Source of the DNA: Aerophototrophica crusticola
Lineage (GTDB): Bacteria; Pseudomonadota; Alphaproteobacteria; Azospirillales; Azospirillaceae
Reading direction: 5' to 3'
Assembly: GCA_001939945.1 (NCBI GenBank)
Contig: MOEB01000001.1
Location: 575,595-639,594, forward strand
Length of the DNA: 64,000 bases
Below, in pieces: positions 24,677 to 32,410 of this stretch; position 1 is the stretch's first letter, and each line of letters starts with the position of its first letter. The notes below the pieces were generated by a model that saw nothing but the letters and a program-made list of their open reading frames with translations, had not been told where the DNA came from and did not search any database. Made by a program: the position numbers and the translations under genes.

Positions 24677-25342
24677 TCAGCCCACCGGGACCTGGGCTTC
24701 TTGGAAGGTGCGGCGGGTCTTGGGGGAGACGGCGGCCGGGTCGTCGCTGGGGCAGCGCTTGCCGTCGATCAGGGCGGCGGAGTCGCCGGCACCCAGGCCG
24801 ACGAGGCGGCTACGCACCTTGCACTGGTAGGCCATGGCGGTCTTGCCGGTGCCGCCATTGTAGCGGGCCACGGCGGCGCCCCAGCTTCCCGTCTCCGTCC
24901 GGAGGCGGAGCAGGTACTTGGCGGCGTAGCGCACATTCTCGGCCGGGTTCACGATCCGCTCGACCGGGGTGAACGCCTTCTTGTGGTGGCTGACCGAAAG
25001 CTGCATGCAGCCGGCGAAGACGTTGCTCCGCAGGTTGCCCTTGGCGTCACGCAGGTGCTTGGCGGCGTCCAGCTCCGTCTTCGCCATGACGGCGCGGCCC
25101 TTCACGTTCAGGGCGTAGGCGACGGGGGTGCCGGAGGCGCCCGTCTCCACCAGGGAGACGGCGAGAAGCATGCCGCGGGGGATCTTGTAGTCCTTCTCCG
25201 CCTGGACGATCTCCTCCAGGCAGGTGCCGGCGCGGGCCGGGGCGGCAGCGAGGAGGAGCAGGCTGAAGAGCAGGAGCAGGGCCAGGGCGAGGCGGGAATC
25301 CGGCTGGGGACGGGCGGCGGCGCGGGCGCGCTTGTGCTTCAT
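24677..25342 (-). CDS. Lytic transglycosylase (SLT domain)
   Basis: The 221-residue exported protein has a long basic and hydrophobic signal region (residues 1-40, LALALLLLFSLLLLAAAPAR). The lysozyme-like SLT domain has the catalytic Glu in VSLVETGA (about 70), GCMQLSV in place of the common GLMQ, and the YNGG motif (about 165). These enzymes cut peptidoglycan glycan strands and often make room for secretion or flagellar rods. Cysteines in GTCLEE, AGCMQ, YQCK and KRCPS may form disulfides. The ATG at 25342 has GGAGGGA five bases upstream; the frame continues far upstream without support. Confidence 0.88.
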   Translation of the reverse strand: MKHKRARAAARPQPDSRLALALLLLFSLLLLAAAPARAGTCLEEIVQAEKDYKIPRGMLLAVSLVETGASGTPVAYALNVKGRAVMAKTELDAAKHLRDAKGNLRSNVFAGCMQLSVSHHKKAFTPVERIVNPAENVRYAAKYLLRLRTETGSWGAAVARYNGGTGKTAMAYQCKVRSRLVGLGAGDSAALIDGKRCPSDDPAAVSPKTRRTFQEAQVPVG

Positions 25343-25656
25343 GTCGTCCCTCCGTTCGATCCGTGGCCCGGGGGACATCCCACCGGTCCGTTCCGCCCGC
25401 GTGGCTGCGGGCCGCTCCTGACAGGCCGCCGATACGCTGTTCGACGACCGCTCCCTGACATTGTCACCGGCACCATGCGCCGGCCGCATAGCAATCACAA
25501 AGTTTCCGCATCCCGTCAACCCGGAATCGCACATAAGGGGTGGACTAGCCCATCCGTACGGGGCGGCCCGACATGTTGACCTGTGTCAATGAGCCAACCT
25601 TTGCGCGGGAGGATGCTTTCTCCAACGCCCAATCCGGGCAGATAAGGGAGAGAGAC
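25343..25656. promoter_or_regulatory. 314-base divergent intergenic region
   Basis: It separates the lytic transglycosylase gene (minus) from the DUF465 gene (plus) and should carry both promoters. A small palindromic stretch (catgcgccggccgcat near 25473) and the repeated word TTGACCTGTGTCAA-like palindrome (around 25577-25590) are visible. No gene fits; a spurious frame from 25573 overlaps it. Confidence 0.4.
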
Positions 25657-25902
25657 GTGAGCCTCCAGAAACATGACTTGGTGCATGAGTTCCCGGAACA
25701 CCGGGAGCGCATCCATGCCCTGAAGCTCAACGACAACCACTTCGCCCGGCTTTTCGCCGAGTACCATGAGACCGACCATGCGGTTCACCGCATCGAGAGC
25801 GGGGCGGAGGCCGCCACCGACGAGCGCCTGGAAGCCCTGAAGGTCGCGCGGCTGCGCCTGAAGGACCAGCTCTATGCCATGATCAAGGCGGACGCCGCCT
25901 GA
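25657..25902 (+). CDS. DUF465 family protein (YdcH-like)
   Basis: The 81-residue helical protein reads MSLQKHDLVHEFPEHRERIH followed by ALKLNDNHFARLFAEYHETD and ends in LEALKVARLRLKDQLYAMIK, the full DUF465 pattern. These short proteins form helical hairpins; the function is unknown. The start is a GTG with GGGAGAG upstream, which fits the family start better than the ATG at 25573. Confidence 0.9.
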   Translation: MSLQKHDLVHEFPEHRERIHALKLNDNHFARLFAEYHETDHAVHRIESGAEAATDERLEALKVARLRLKDQLYAMIKADAA

Positions 25903-26003
25903 ACTTTGGCACGAGGCCCCCGGATTGACCGGAACGCGGCCGAAGCGCATATCCCCGACCCGGTGCCCCACGGCACCGGGTCTCGCTTTTCTCGCGGAGG
26001 GGT

Positions 26004-27362
26004 ATGGTGCCAGTCGTCGGCGTGCCGGTGGGTGAGGGGGTGGAGGCGGCCCTGGCCGCGGCGCAGGAGGCGCTGTACCGGGACGACAGGACGGCGGCCC
26101 TGGCCCACGCCCGCGCGGCGCTTGACCTGGACGCCGGCGTCGGTGAGGCGCACGCCCTGCTGGCGGAGTTGCTGGCCGACCAAGCCGACGGGACGGCGGT
26201 GGCCCATGCCCGGGCTGCGGTGGCGGCCGAGCCTGGGCGCCTGGAATGGCAGCGGCTGCTCGCTGAGGCGTTGGCCAGCGACGGGCAGGTGGCGGAGGCG
26301 CGGGCCGTGGCCGCGGCGGCCCTCGACCGGCGTCCTGACGATGCCGCCCTGCATCGGCTGCTGGCGCGGCTGCTGCTGGCGGTGGGGGAGCGGGACGGCG
26401 CCCTGTCCCACGCGCGGGAAGCGCGCTTCCTGGCCCCGCGGGACCTGTCAGGCCTTGCTTCCCTGGGCCATGTCTGGCGGGAGGCGGGGGAACCGTTGCT
26501 GGCGGCGGAGGTGCTGGAGCCCGCCCTGCGCCAGGCCCACCCCATGGACCCGGCCCGGGCCGCCGCGGGCGTCGCCCTCGCCCGAGCCTGGATCGAGCTG
26601 GCGGAACCGCGGAAGGCCCGGGACGTGCTGGAGGCCGCGCTGGAAGCCGATCCGGCGGATACGGCCGGCGCGAAGGTGCTCCTTGACGGGATCGACGGAA
26701 GCGGTGGCGAACTGACCCCGGCTTTCGTGCGCGCCCTGTTCGACCAGTATGCCGACCGGTTCGACCAGCATCTGGTGGGCAAGCTGGGCTATGGCGTGCC
26801 GGGGAAGCTGCGGGAGGCGCTGGGGCGGTTGGGCCTTGTCGATGGGGCCGGGCTTAGGGTGTTGGACGCGGGCTGCGGAACCGGGTTGATGGGGGTGGAG
26901 GCGAGGGGCTTGGCCGGCACGCTCGCCGGGTTCGACCTGTCGCCCCGCATGGTGGAAAAGGCCCGCGCCCGCGGCATCTATGACCGGCTGTGGGTGGGGG
27001 AACTGGTGGAGGCTTTCCGGGCGGAACCGGGGGCTTGGGACCTGCTGCTGGCAGCCGACGTGCTGGTCTATCTCGGCGACCTGGACCCGGTGATGCGGGC
27101 GGCAGCCGCGGCGCTGGTGCCGGGTGGGCGCTTCGCCTTCAGCGTGGAACGGGCGGCGGACGGGTTCGTGCTGCAGGAGTCGCGCCGCTACGCCCATTCG
27201 GAGGCGCATGTGCGGGCGGCCGCCGAGGCGGCGGGGTTGGAGGTGGAAATGCTGGAGCCGCTGGTGCCGCGCCTTGACCGGGGCAAGCCGCTGGACGGGT
27301 TGCTGGTGGTGCTGCGCCGTAGGTCGGCGCCGAGCTCAGCGAGGCCCGACATAAGCGGATAA
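26004..27362 (+). CDS. TPR repeat protein with C-terminal SAM-dependent methyltransferase domain
   Basis: The 452-residue protein has about five degenerate tetratricopeptide repeats in the first 230 residues (e.g. DDRTAALAHARAALDLDAGV). A class I methyltransferase domain from about 240 to 430 has motif I VLDAGCGTGLMG, FDLSPRMVEKARARGIYDRL and LLLAADVLVYLGDL. This fusion occurs in proteobacteria, and the substrate is unknown; TPRs suggest a protein target. GGAGGGG precedes the ATG. The last dozen codons (RRSAPSSARPDISG) are read from a REP-like repeat, so the C-terminus was probably extended by repeat insertion. Confidence 0.87.
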   Translation: MVPVVGVPVGEGVEAALAAAQEALYRDDRTAALAHARAALDLDAGVGEAHALLAELLADQADGTAVAHARAAVAAEPGRLEWQRLLAEALASDGQVAEARAVAAAALDRRPDDAALHRLLARLLLAVGERDGALSHAREARFLAPRDLSGLASLGHVWREAGEPLLAAEVLEPALRQAHPMDPARAAAGVALARAWIELAEPRKARDVLEAALEADPADTAGAKVLLDGIDGSGGELTPAFVRALFDQYADRFDQHLVGKLGYGVPGKLREALGRLGLVDGAGLRVLDAGCGTGLMGVEARGLAGTLAGFDLSPRMVEKARARGIYDRLWVGELVEAFRAEPGAWDLLLAADVLVYLGDLDPVMRAAAAALVPGGRFAFSVERAADGFVLQESRRYAHSEAHVRAAAEAAGLEVEMLEPLVPRLDRGKPLDGLLVVLRRRSAPSSARPDISG

Positions 27363-27406
27363 AGAGTCTTGCTGTCGGGCTTCCGCTCCGCTCCAGCCCG
27401 ACCTAC
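27319..27406. repeat. REP-like hairpin repeat between convergent genes
   Basis: GTAGGTCGG (27319-27327) pairs with CCGACCTAC (27398-27406). Inside, GTCGGGCT (27374-27381) pairs with AGCCCGAC (27394-27401), and a related half GCCCGACAT lies at 27344-27352. The element covers the end of the TPR-methyltransferase gene and contains the stop codon of the lrgB gene, so it may terminate both transcripts. Confidence 0.7.
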
Positions 27407-28116
27407 AGGAGCCTCACGAACACGGGCACCAGCAGGGCGGTCAGGAAGCCGTTCAGGGCCATGGCGATGCCGGCGAAGGTGCCGGCCAGCTTGTCGATCT
27501 GGAAGGCGGCGGCCGTGCCGATGCCATGGCTGGCGGTACCCAGCGCCGTGCCCTGCGCCTGCGGGTCGGTGATGCGGAGCAGGCGCAGGACCGTGGGGCC
27601 CAGCACGGCGCCCAGGATGCCGGTGCAGATCACCAGGGCCGCGGTCAGGGAAGGGATGCCGCCGATCTGCTCGGCGATGCCCATGGCGATGGGGGAGGTG
27701 ACCGACTTGGGCGCCAAGGAGGCGACCGTCACCGGGTCGGCGCCCAGGGCCAGGGCGATGCCCACCGCGGACAGGATGGAGGTCGCCGCCCCGGCCAGCA
27801 AAGCCGCGGCCAGGGGAAGGGCAGCCTTGCGGAGCTGGGACCGGTAGCGCCAGAGGGGCACGGCCAGGGCCACCGTGGCGGGACCCAGCAGGAAATGCAC
27901 GAACTGGGCCCCCTCGAAATAGGTGCGGTAGGGCGTGCCCGTGGCGACCAGCACGCCGATCAGCAGGGCCATGGCCACCGCCACCGGGTTCACCAGGGCG
28001 AGGCGGCCGGACTTCTCGAACGCCCAGGCCCCGGCCAGGTAGGCCAGCAGCGTTGCTGTCAGCCAGAGCAGGGGGCTTGCGGCCAGGTAGACCCAGAGGC
28101 GCTCCAACTCCGTCAT
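27403..28116 (-). CDS. lrgB: LrgB-family membrane protein
   Basis: The 237-residue protein has about seven hydrophobic segments, with the LrgB signature VASLAPKSVTSPIAMGIAEQ near 135-155 and LGTASHGIGTAAAFQID near 195. LrgB works with LrgA/CidA-type holin-like proteins in murein hydrolase control or in pyruvate and organic acid transport. The ATG overlaps the lrgA stop (ATGA), indicating coupled translation. Its stop codon is embedded in the REP-like hairpin. Confidence 0.92.
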   Translation of the reverse strand: MTELERLWVYLAASPLLWLTATLLAYLAGAWAFEKSGRLALVNPVAVAMALLIGVLVATGTPYRTYFEGAQFVHFLLGPATVALAVPLWRYRSQLRKAALPLAAALLAGAATSILSAVGIALALGADPVTVASLAPKSVTSPIAMGIAEQIGGIPSLTAALVICTGILGAVLGPTVLRLLRITDPQAQGTALGTASHGIGTAAAFQIDKLAGTFAGIAMALNGFLTALLVPVFVRLL

Positions 28117-28466
28117 GGGGCATCCCCCCGGGGCGGCCTGGACAGCAGGCGGAAGACCAGGCCCGTGACCGCCACCGTCAGGACTGTGCTGAACAGCAGG
28201 GCCCCGGCGATGGCCAGCCACTCCCGCCCGATCAGCCCGGCATGCAGCATCACCCCCACCCCGGCGGGGACGAACAGCAGGGACAGGTTGGACAACAGGC
28301 CGTCCGCCGCCCTTTCCAGGCTTTCCCCCGGACCGCCGCGCCAAGCCAGCAGGCCCACCAGGAACAAGGCGCCCAGCACCGGGCCGGGCAGGGGAAGGCC
28401 GAGGCCGCGGGCGGCCAGCTCCCCCGCGAGCTGGGCCAGCAGGATGGTGGCGATGGCGTGGACCAT
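28113..28466 (-). CDS. lrgA: LrgA/CidA holin-like membrane protein
   Basis: The 117-residue protein has four hydrophobic segments with the family features LAGELAARGLGLPLPGPVLG (the P-G-P motif) and LLFVPAGVGVMLHAGLIGRE. It is the partner of LrgB. The gene lies 41 bases after the PhoD-like phosphatase gene on the same strand and probably belongs to the same transcript, which begins with the anti-sigma gene. Confidence 0.9.
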   Translation of the reverse strand: MVHAIATILLAQLAGELAARGLGLPLPGPVLGALFLVGLLAWRGGPGESLERAADGLLSNLSLLFVPAGVGVMLHAGLIGREWLAIAGALLFSTVLTVAVTGLVFRLLSRPPRGDAP

Positions 28467-28507
28467 GGGACCCCCGGGATTGGGGTGGGCTCAAGGGGTG
28501 AACGCGG

Positions 28508-30055
28508 TCAGAGGCCGGGGATGCTCAGCCTCAGGGGTGTCGGCCCGCTCTCCGCGTGCCATTCCGCCTCGATGCCGCCGTCGTTGGTGGCGGTCAGGGA
28601 CAGCCAGTTGCGGGTGCCCAGCAGCTTGCGGCCGGTCTCGGGGAAGCCCGGCATCTCCAGGGTCAGCCCGTCGAACAGTGTCTCCGTCCGGCGGGCGGCG
28701 CGCTCCAGCATGTCCAGGGGGAGGCCGGTGGGGGCGGGGTGGACGATGCCGGAGCTGACGAGTTGCCAAAGCTCCAGGTCCAGGCCGCGGATCACGCCCA
28801 CGGTGCCCAGGTGCACCTCCCCGGACAGGACGGTGATGCGGCAGCGGCTTTCCCGCATGAAGCCGGCCAGCAGGCGCAGCACCCGCTCCCATTCTTCCCG
28901 GTGGGTGGGGCTGCGCCATTGGTCGCGCAGGTCGTCCTCCATGGCCTGGCGGCCCGGGATCCAGTTCAGCAGGCGCTCCACCAGGCTGAAGCTGGGGAAG
29001 ATCATGGGCACGCTGGACATCAGCAACAGGTGCCGGCAGCCGCGGAACCGCTCCAGCCAGCCGGGCAGGGCGTCCAGCGACCGGCTGGACATGACCCGGG
29101 TGGGCCGCCGCTCACTTCGCAGGTCCAGGGCCAGGATGCCCACGCCATTGACGACCAGGCCCTGGGTGAAACTGGGGGGCTCATCCGCCAACAGGGTCTC
29201 CGCCGGGTCGTCCTCCGGCATGCCGATCTGGAACAGGCGGAAGGCGCGGCGGGCGGCGGCGTAGATGGCGCGGTAGAGGGGGCTGTCCAGCACCGGCTCG
29301 GGGTGGGAGCCCCAGCCGTCCAGGATGTCGTGGTCGTCCCACATGCGCAGGCCCGGGACGCTGGCCAGCACGGCCGCCGTCTCCGGCTGGGTCCAGGCGT
29401 GGCGGTAGACCTCCAGGAACCAGCGGTCCAGCGAGGCGTCAAGCCCCGGCGGGGCGTCCAGCGCGGCGCGGCGGGAGAGGGACAGGAGTGCTGCATCCGC
29501 CAGTTCCGGCACGCCCTCCCACAGCCCGTCGGCATAGACCTGGTCACCGCCCGCCAGCAGCAGGTGGTAGGGGCTGGCCCGGTGGCGGCCCAGCAGGTGG
29601 CCCCAGCGGGCGTTGCGGGATAGGCCGGCGGCGGCGATCTGGCTTTCATCCTCGCAGCCGCCACAGGCCGTATAGGCGATGCGGGGTGGGATGGCGGTGC
29701 CGGGCACGTCCAGGTACCAGCGCCGCTCATCCCCGTCGAAGCCATAGGCGCTGCGGCTGTCCTGCAGCCCCCGCGGCACGGCGAAGTCCCAACGCCAGAG
29801 GCGCAGGGGGCCCTTGCCCTTCAGGACCGGGCCGTAATCATGCAGGAAGCGGGGCGGCACCGGCAGGCCGACGCCTTCCACCCGCAAGTCCGGCGGCTCC
29901 CGCTCCCCCGCCAGCAAGGCGGTGGCGGACAGGCGCCAGCGCGGCAGCACCACGCCGCCCGCCTGGGCGCCCCGCGCATGCAGCAGGGGCCCGATGACGA
30001 TGTCGGGCCCCGCCCGGCGCCTGCCGACGCCGCGGATCTTCAGGTCACGTCTCAT
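28508..30055 (-). CDS. Alkaline phosphatase D-like metallophosphatase
   Basis: The 515-residue protein has the PhoD-like core: IAYTACGGCEDES, LLLAGGDQVYADGLWE (metal Asp and His-type ligands), MWDDHDILDGWGSH and LSGEVHLGTVGV near residue 420. No signal peptide or Tat motif is seen, unlike periplasmic PhoD, so it may be cytoplasmic. Such proteins are calcium/iron phosphodiesterases or phosphatases of varied specificity. The start is placed at 30055 (MRRDLKIRG). It follows the anti-sigma gene by 45 bases and precedes lrgA by 41, suggesting one operon. Confidence 0.85.
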   Translation of the reverse strand: MRRDLKIRGVGRRRAGPDIVIGPLLHARGAQAGGVVLPRWRLSATALLAGEREPPDLRVEGVGLPVPPRFLHDYGPVLKGKGPLRLWRWDFAVPRGLQDSRSAYGFDGDERRWYLDVPGTAIPPRIAYTACGGCEDESQIAAAGLSRNARWGHLLGRHRASPYHLLLAGGDQVYADGLWEGVPELADAALLSLSRRAALDAPPGLDASLDRWFLEVYRHAWTQPETAAVLASVPGLRMWDDHDILDGWGSHPEPVLDSPLYRAIYAAARRAFRLFQIGMPEDDPAETLLADEPPSFTQGLVVNGVGILALDLRSERRPTRVMSSRSLDALPGWLERFRGCRHLLLMSSVPMIFPSFSLVERLLNWIPGRQAMEDDLRDQWRSPTHREEWERVLRLLAGFMRESRCRITVLSGEVHLGTVGVIRGLDLELWQLVSSGIVHPAPTGLPLDMLERAARRTETLFDGLTLEMPGFPETGRKLLGTRNWLSLTATNDGGIEAEWHAESGPTPLRLSIPGL

Positions 30056-30100
30056 GGCGGGGACTGTAGCGGGTAATGCCCGGCGGGGGCACCCCGACAC

Positions 30101-30334
30101 TCAGCTCGGCTTGGAAGGGCGGGCGCGCAGCAGGCTCAGCATGCTGTCGGGCACCGGCTCATCCAGGACCTTGTCATAGAGGCGGTGCAGCTCATCCACC
30201 TGTTGGCGGTAGCGGCCCATCAGGGCCTGCGCCTCCGGGTCATGTTCCAGCGCCCGCTCAACCTCCTGGCGCTCGTCATCTCCGAGCGCCCCGTCGAGGT
30301 AGGCGTTGATGTCGTTCATGGTCAGCCGCTTCAT
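30101..30334 (-). CDS. Short soluble anti-sigma factor-like protein
   Basis: The protein of about 77 residues reads MNDINAYLDGALGDDERQEV, then ERALEHDPEAQALMGRYRQQ and VDELHRLYDKVLDEPVPDSM. The first half matches the cytoplasmic sigma-binding domain of RskA/ChrR-like anti-sigma factors (INAYLDG ... HDPEAQ). The LYDKVLDEPVPDSMLSLL part also resembles the conserved core of NepR, the anti-sigma of EcfG. Unlike most relatives it stops here, without the membrane segment and periplasmic sensor. Start choice among ATGs at 30340, 30334 and 30319 is open. An EcfG-like promoter lies upstream, and an ECF sigma gene lies 1.3 kb away. Confidence 0.75.
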   Translation of the reverse strand: MKRLTMNDINAYLDGALGDDERQEVERALEHDPEAQALMGRYRQQVDELHRLYDKVLDEPVPDSMLSLLRARPSKPS

Positions 30335-30408
30335 CAACATCGTCCGGAACACCCATCCACCCGTGGCGCGACAGCCGCTCAGCGTGCAATCCCCCCGGGC
30401 CATCCGTC

Positions 30409-30459
30409 AACATCACCGTCAGGCGGTTGTTCCCGGAACGTGGGTACCCCCGACCTGTT
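30409..30459. promoter_or_regulatory. Back-to-back EcfG-like promoters (anti-sigma gene / short-chain dehydrogenase)
   Basis: On minus, GGAAC (30433-30429), 16 bases and TGTT (30412-30409) point at the anti-sigma gene. On plus, GGAAC (30435-30439), 16 bases and TGTT (30456-30459) point at the dehydrogenase at 30500. The two -35 boxes abut as GTTCCCGGAAC. Both -10 elements deviate from CGTT in the first base only. Confidence 0.6.
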
Positions 30460-30499
30460 GTCACCGGGAGACGGATACACGCCACATACGGGGGAAGCC

Positions 30500-31363
30500 A
30501 TGGCATCGGACGGGAAGCAGGGGCAGCCGCCGCAGCACCAGGAGACACAGCCGGGACGGGAAGACCAGATGGACCCGAAGCCCGTGGTGATCCGTGAGGA
30601 CTACCGGGGCAGCGGCAAGCTGGAGGGCAAGGTGGCCCTGGTCACCGGCGGGGACAGCGGCATCGGCCGGGCCGTGGCCGTGCACTTCGCCCGCGAGGGG
30701 GCCGACGTCTGCATCGGCTACCTGGACGAGGATCAGGACGCGGAGGAGACCCGCCGCATGGTGGAGGCGGAGGGCCGGCGCTGCCAGACCTTCCGCGGCG
30801 ACATCGGCTATGAGGAGCGCTGCCGGGAGCTGGTGGCCATGGTCATCGACAAGTTCGGCAGGCTGGACATCCTGGTGAACAACGCCGCCGAGCAGCACCC
30901 CCAGGACAGCCTGGAGAAGATCAGCGCGGAGCAGCTGGAGCGCACCTTCCGCACCAACATCTTCGCCCAGTTCTACCTGACCAAGGCCGCCCTGCCGCAC
31001 CTGAAGAAGGACGCGGCCATCATCAACACCACCTCCATCACCGCCTACCGCGGCAACCCGCAGCTGATCGACTATTCCTCCACCAAGGGTGCGATCGTGG
31101 CCTTCACCCGCTCCCTCGCGTCTGCCCTGGCGGAGAAGGGCATCCGGGTGAACGGAGTGGCGCCCGGGCCCATCTGGACCCCACTGATCCCTTCCACCTT
31201 CAGCGCCGAGAAGACGGCCAAGTTCGGAACCAACGAGCCGCTGGGCCGCGCCGGCCAGCCGGCGGACGTGGCCCCGGCCTTCGTCTTCCTGGCCAGCGCG
31301 GACGCAGCCTACATGACCGGCCAGGTGCTGCACCCGAACGGGGGCGAGGTGGTGAACGGGTAG
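30500..31363 (+). CDS. Short-chain dehydrogenase/reductase (stress-type, YghA/YdaD-like)
   Basis: The 287-residue protein has a hydrophilic Gln/Pro-rich start, then the NAD(P)-binding TGGDSGIGRA motif (about 55), NNAAEQHPQD and the catalytic Ser/Tyr/Lys set in IINTTSITAY and IDYSSTKGAI. It ends with TGQVLHPNGGEVVNG, typical of the glucose/ribitol dehydrogenase-like subgroup including YghA and general stress protein 39. Substrate unknown. GGGGAAG precedes the ATG. A GGAAC-N16-TGTT site ends 41 bases upstream; genes of this subgroup are recurrent members of EcfG regulons. Confidence 0.92.
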   Translation: MASDGKQGQPPQHQETQPGREDQMDPKPVVIREDYRGSGKLEGKVALVTGGDSGIGRAVAVHFAREGADVCIGYLDEDQDAEETRRMVEAEGRRCQTFRGDIGYEERCRELVAMVIDKFGRLDILVNNAAEQHPQDSLEKISAEQLERTFRTNIFAQFYLTKAALPHLKKDAAIINTTSITAYRGNPQLIDYSSTKGAIVAFTRSLASALAEKGIRVNGVAPGPIWTPLIPSTFSAEKTAKFGTNEPLGRAGQPADVAPAFVFLASADAAYMTGQVLHPNGGEVVNG

Positions 31364-31381
31364 GGTGGTGCGAGGGAAGGA

Positions 31382-31544
31382 GGGTCACCCGGCCTTGAGC
31401 CGGGGACCTTGGGAAAGCGGACGTGCCAAGGGGCGGCAGCAGGGTCGAGGATCGCCACCAACCATCACTTTCGAATTCGAAAGTGGGCTTCCGGTGCCCT
31501 GCATGCACCGATCCCGAGGACCCCGGGTCAAGCCCGGGGTGACC
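31382..31544. repeat. MITE-like palindromic element with 20-base perfect palindrome at centre
   Basis: The left arm at about 31383-31408 (ggtcacccggccttgagccg and on) is a near-perfect inverted copy of the right arm at about 31518-31543 (ccccgggtcaagcccggggt core). Near the midpoint, CACTTTCGAATTCGAAAGTG at 31466-31485 is a perfect 20-base palindrome. The right arm resembles a CCCCGGGTCAAGCCCGGGG dispersed repeat I recall from other alphaproteobacterial genomes. No gene lies in the 259-base gap between the dehydrogenase and sigma genes. Confidence 0.65.
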
Positions 31545-31567
31545 TCAAGCGCTTTGCGCACAACGGC

Positions 31568-31601
31568 AAAAAGGGCCGGCGAGGATTTCCCCGCCGGCCC
31601 C
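31568..31601 (-). terminator. Intrinsic terminator of the ECF sigma gene
   Basis: On the minus strand GGGGCCGGCG and CGCCGGCCC form a GC-rich stem with a loop of about 10 bases, followed by TTTTT (plus strand 31568-31572 aaaaa). It lies 22 bases past the coding end. Confidence 0.9.
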
Positions 31602-31622
31602 TTGCACAAAACTCCGGGATGT

Positions 31623-32111
31623 TTACGCCGCCATCATGTTGTTCAGGCGCTCACGGGCGCGGCAGAGGCGGGAGCGGATGGTGCCGATGGAGACGTTCAG
31701 GCGCTCCGCGGCTTCCTGGTAGGGGCGGCCCTCGATGGCGACCAGCTTTACCACCTTGCGCTGGCAGGGGGTCAGGGACTTGAAGGCGCGGTCCACGTCA
31801 CGGCACAGCAGGCGAGACATCTGGGTCGCCTCCACCGAGGCGGCGTGGTCCCACAGCTCCACCTTGGTCATGTGCTTGTCGCGCTGCAGGTTGTTGAAGT
31901 GCAGGTTCTTCAGCATCGTGGTCAGCCAGGCCTGCATGTTGGTGCCCGGCTCGAAGCGGTGGGAGCGGGAAAGCGCCCGTGCGATGCAGTCCTGGGTCAG
32001 GTCCTCCGCCGCCGCGGCGTCCCGGGTCAGCTTGCAGGCGTAACGGTGCAGGGCGGGGATGCAGCCGATCAGCTCGTCGGTGAAGGAGTAGGCCATCGGT
32101 GTGGGCTCCAT
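31623..32111 (-). CDS. ECF RNA polymerase sigma factor (candidate EcfG-like)
   Basis: The protein is about 162 residues, containing sigma region 2 (about 15-80; LTQDCIARALSRSHRFEPGT, MQAWLTTMLKNLHFNNLQRD) and region 4 (about 105-160; LTPCQRKVVKLVAIEGRPYQ, EAAERLNVSIGTIRSRLCRA). The FEPGTNM.AWL..ML.N wording is like EcfG general-stress sigma factors, but canonical phyR and nepR neighbours are absent. An exact GGAAC-N16-CGTT promoter lies about 300 bases upstream on the same strand, which would make it autoregulated. The start is 32111 or the ATG at 32096, which has GGAG at 9 bases. Confidence 0.9.
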   Translation of the reverse strand: MEPTPMAYSFTDELIGCIPALHRYACKLTRDAAAAEDLTQDCIARALSRSHRFEPGTNMQAWLTTMLKNLHFNNLQRDKHMTKVELWDHAASVEATQMSRLLCRDVDRAFKSLTPCQRKVVKLVAIEGRPYQEAAERLNVSIGTIRSRLCRARERLNNMMAA

Positions 32112-32410
32112 GTCTCGCTTGACGCTCTGTCTGGTGGGGGGAAGGGGGCACGCGGCGGACGCGCGCCGGCCCTGTCGCGGGAAGCGGGTCCCCGCGTTGG
32201 TCGCTCGTTGGTTTTCGGTGGCTGTAAGCCCTGTGGTCAGGACCTGTTGGTGGATCCCGATGGCGCCTGGGCCCGGCTTGGCATGGGGTGCCTCACCTGC
32301 CCGGTTCCTCCCGTGTCGGCCCTCATTGTTGCCTCCCGGTCACTGCGGAACACGCATTCGGGACCATGTCGGTCTCGGAAGTGATACGGCTTGCTTGCCG
32401 TTGCCTCAGT

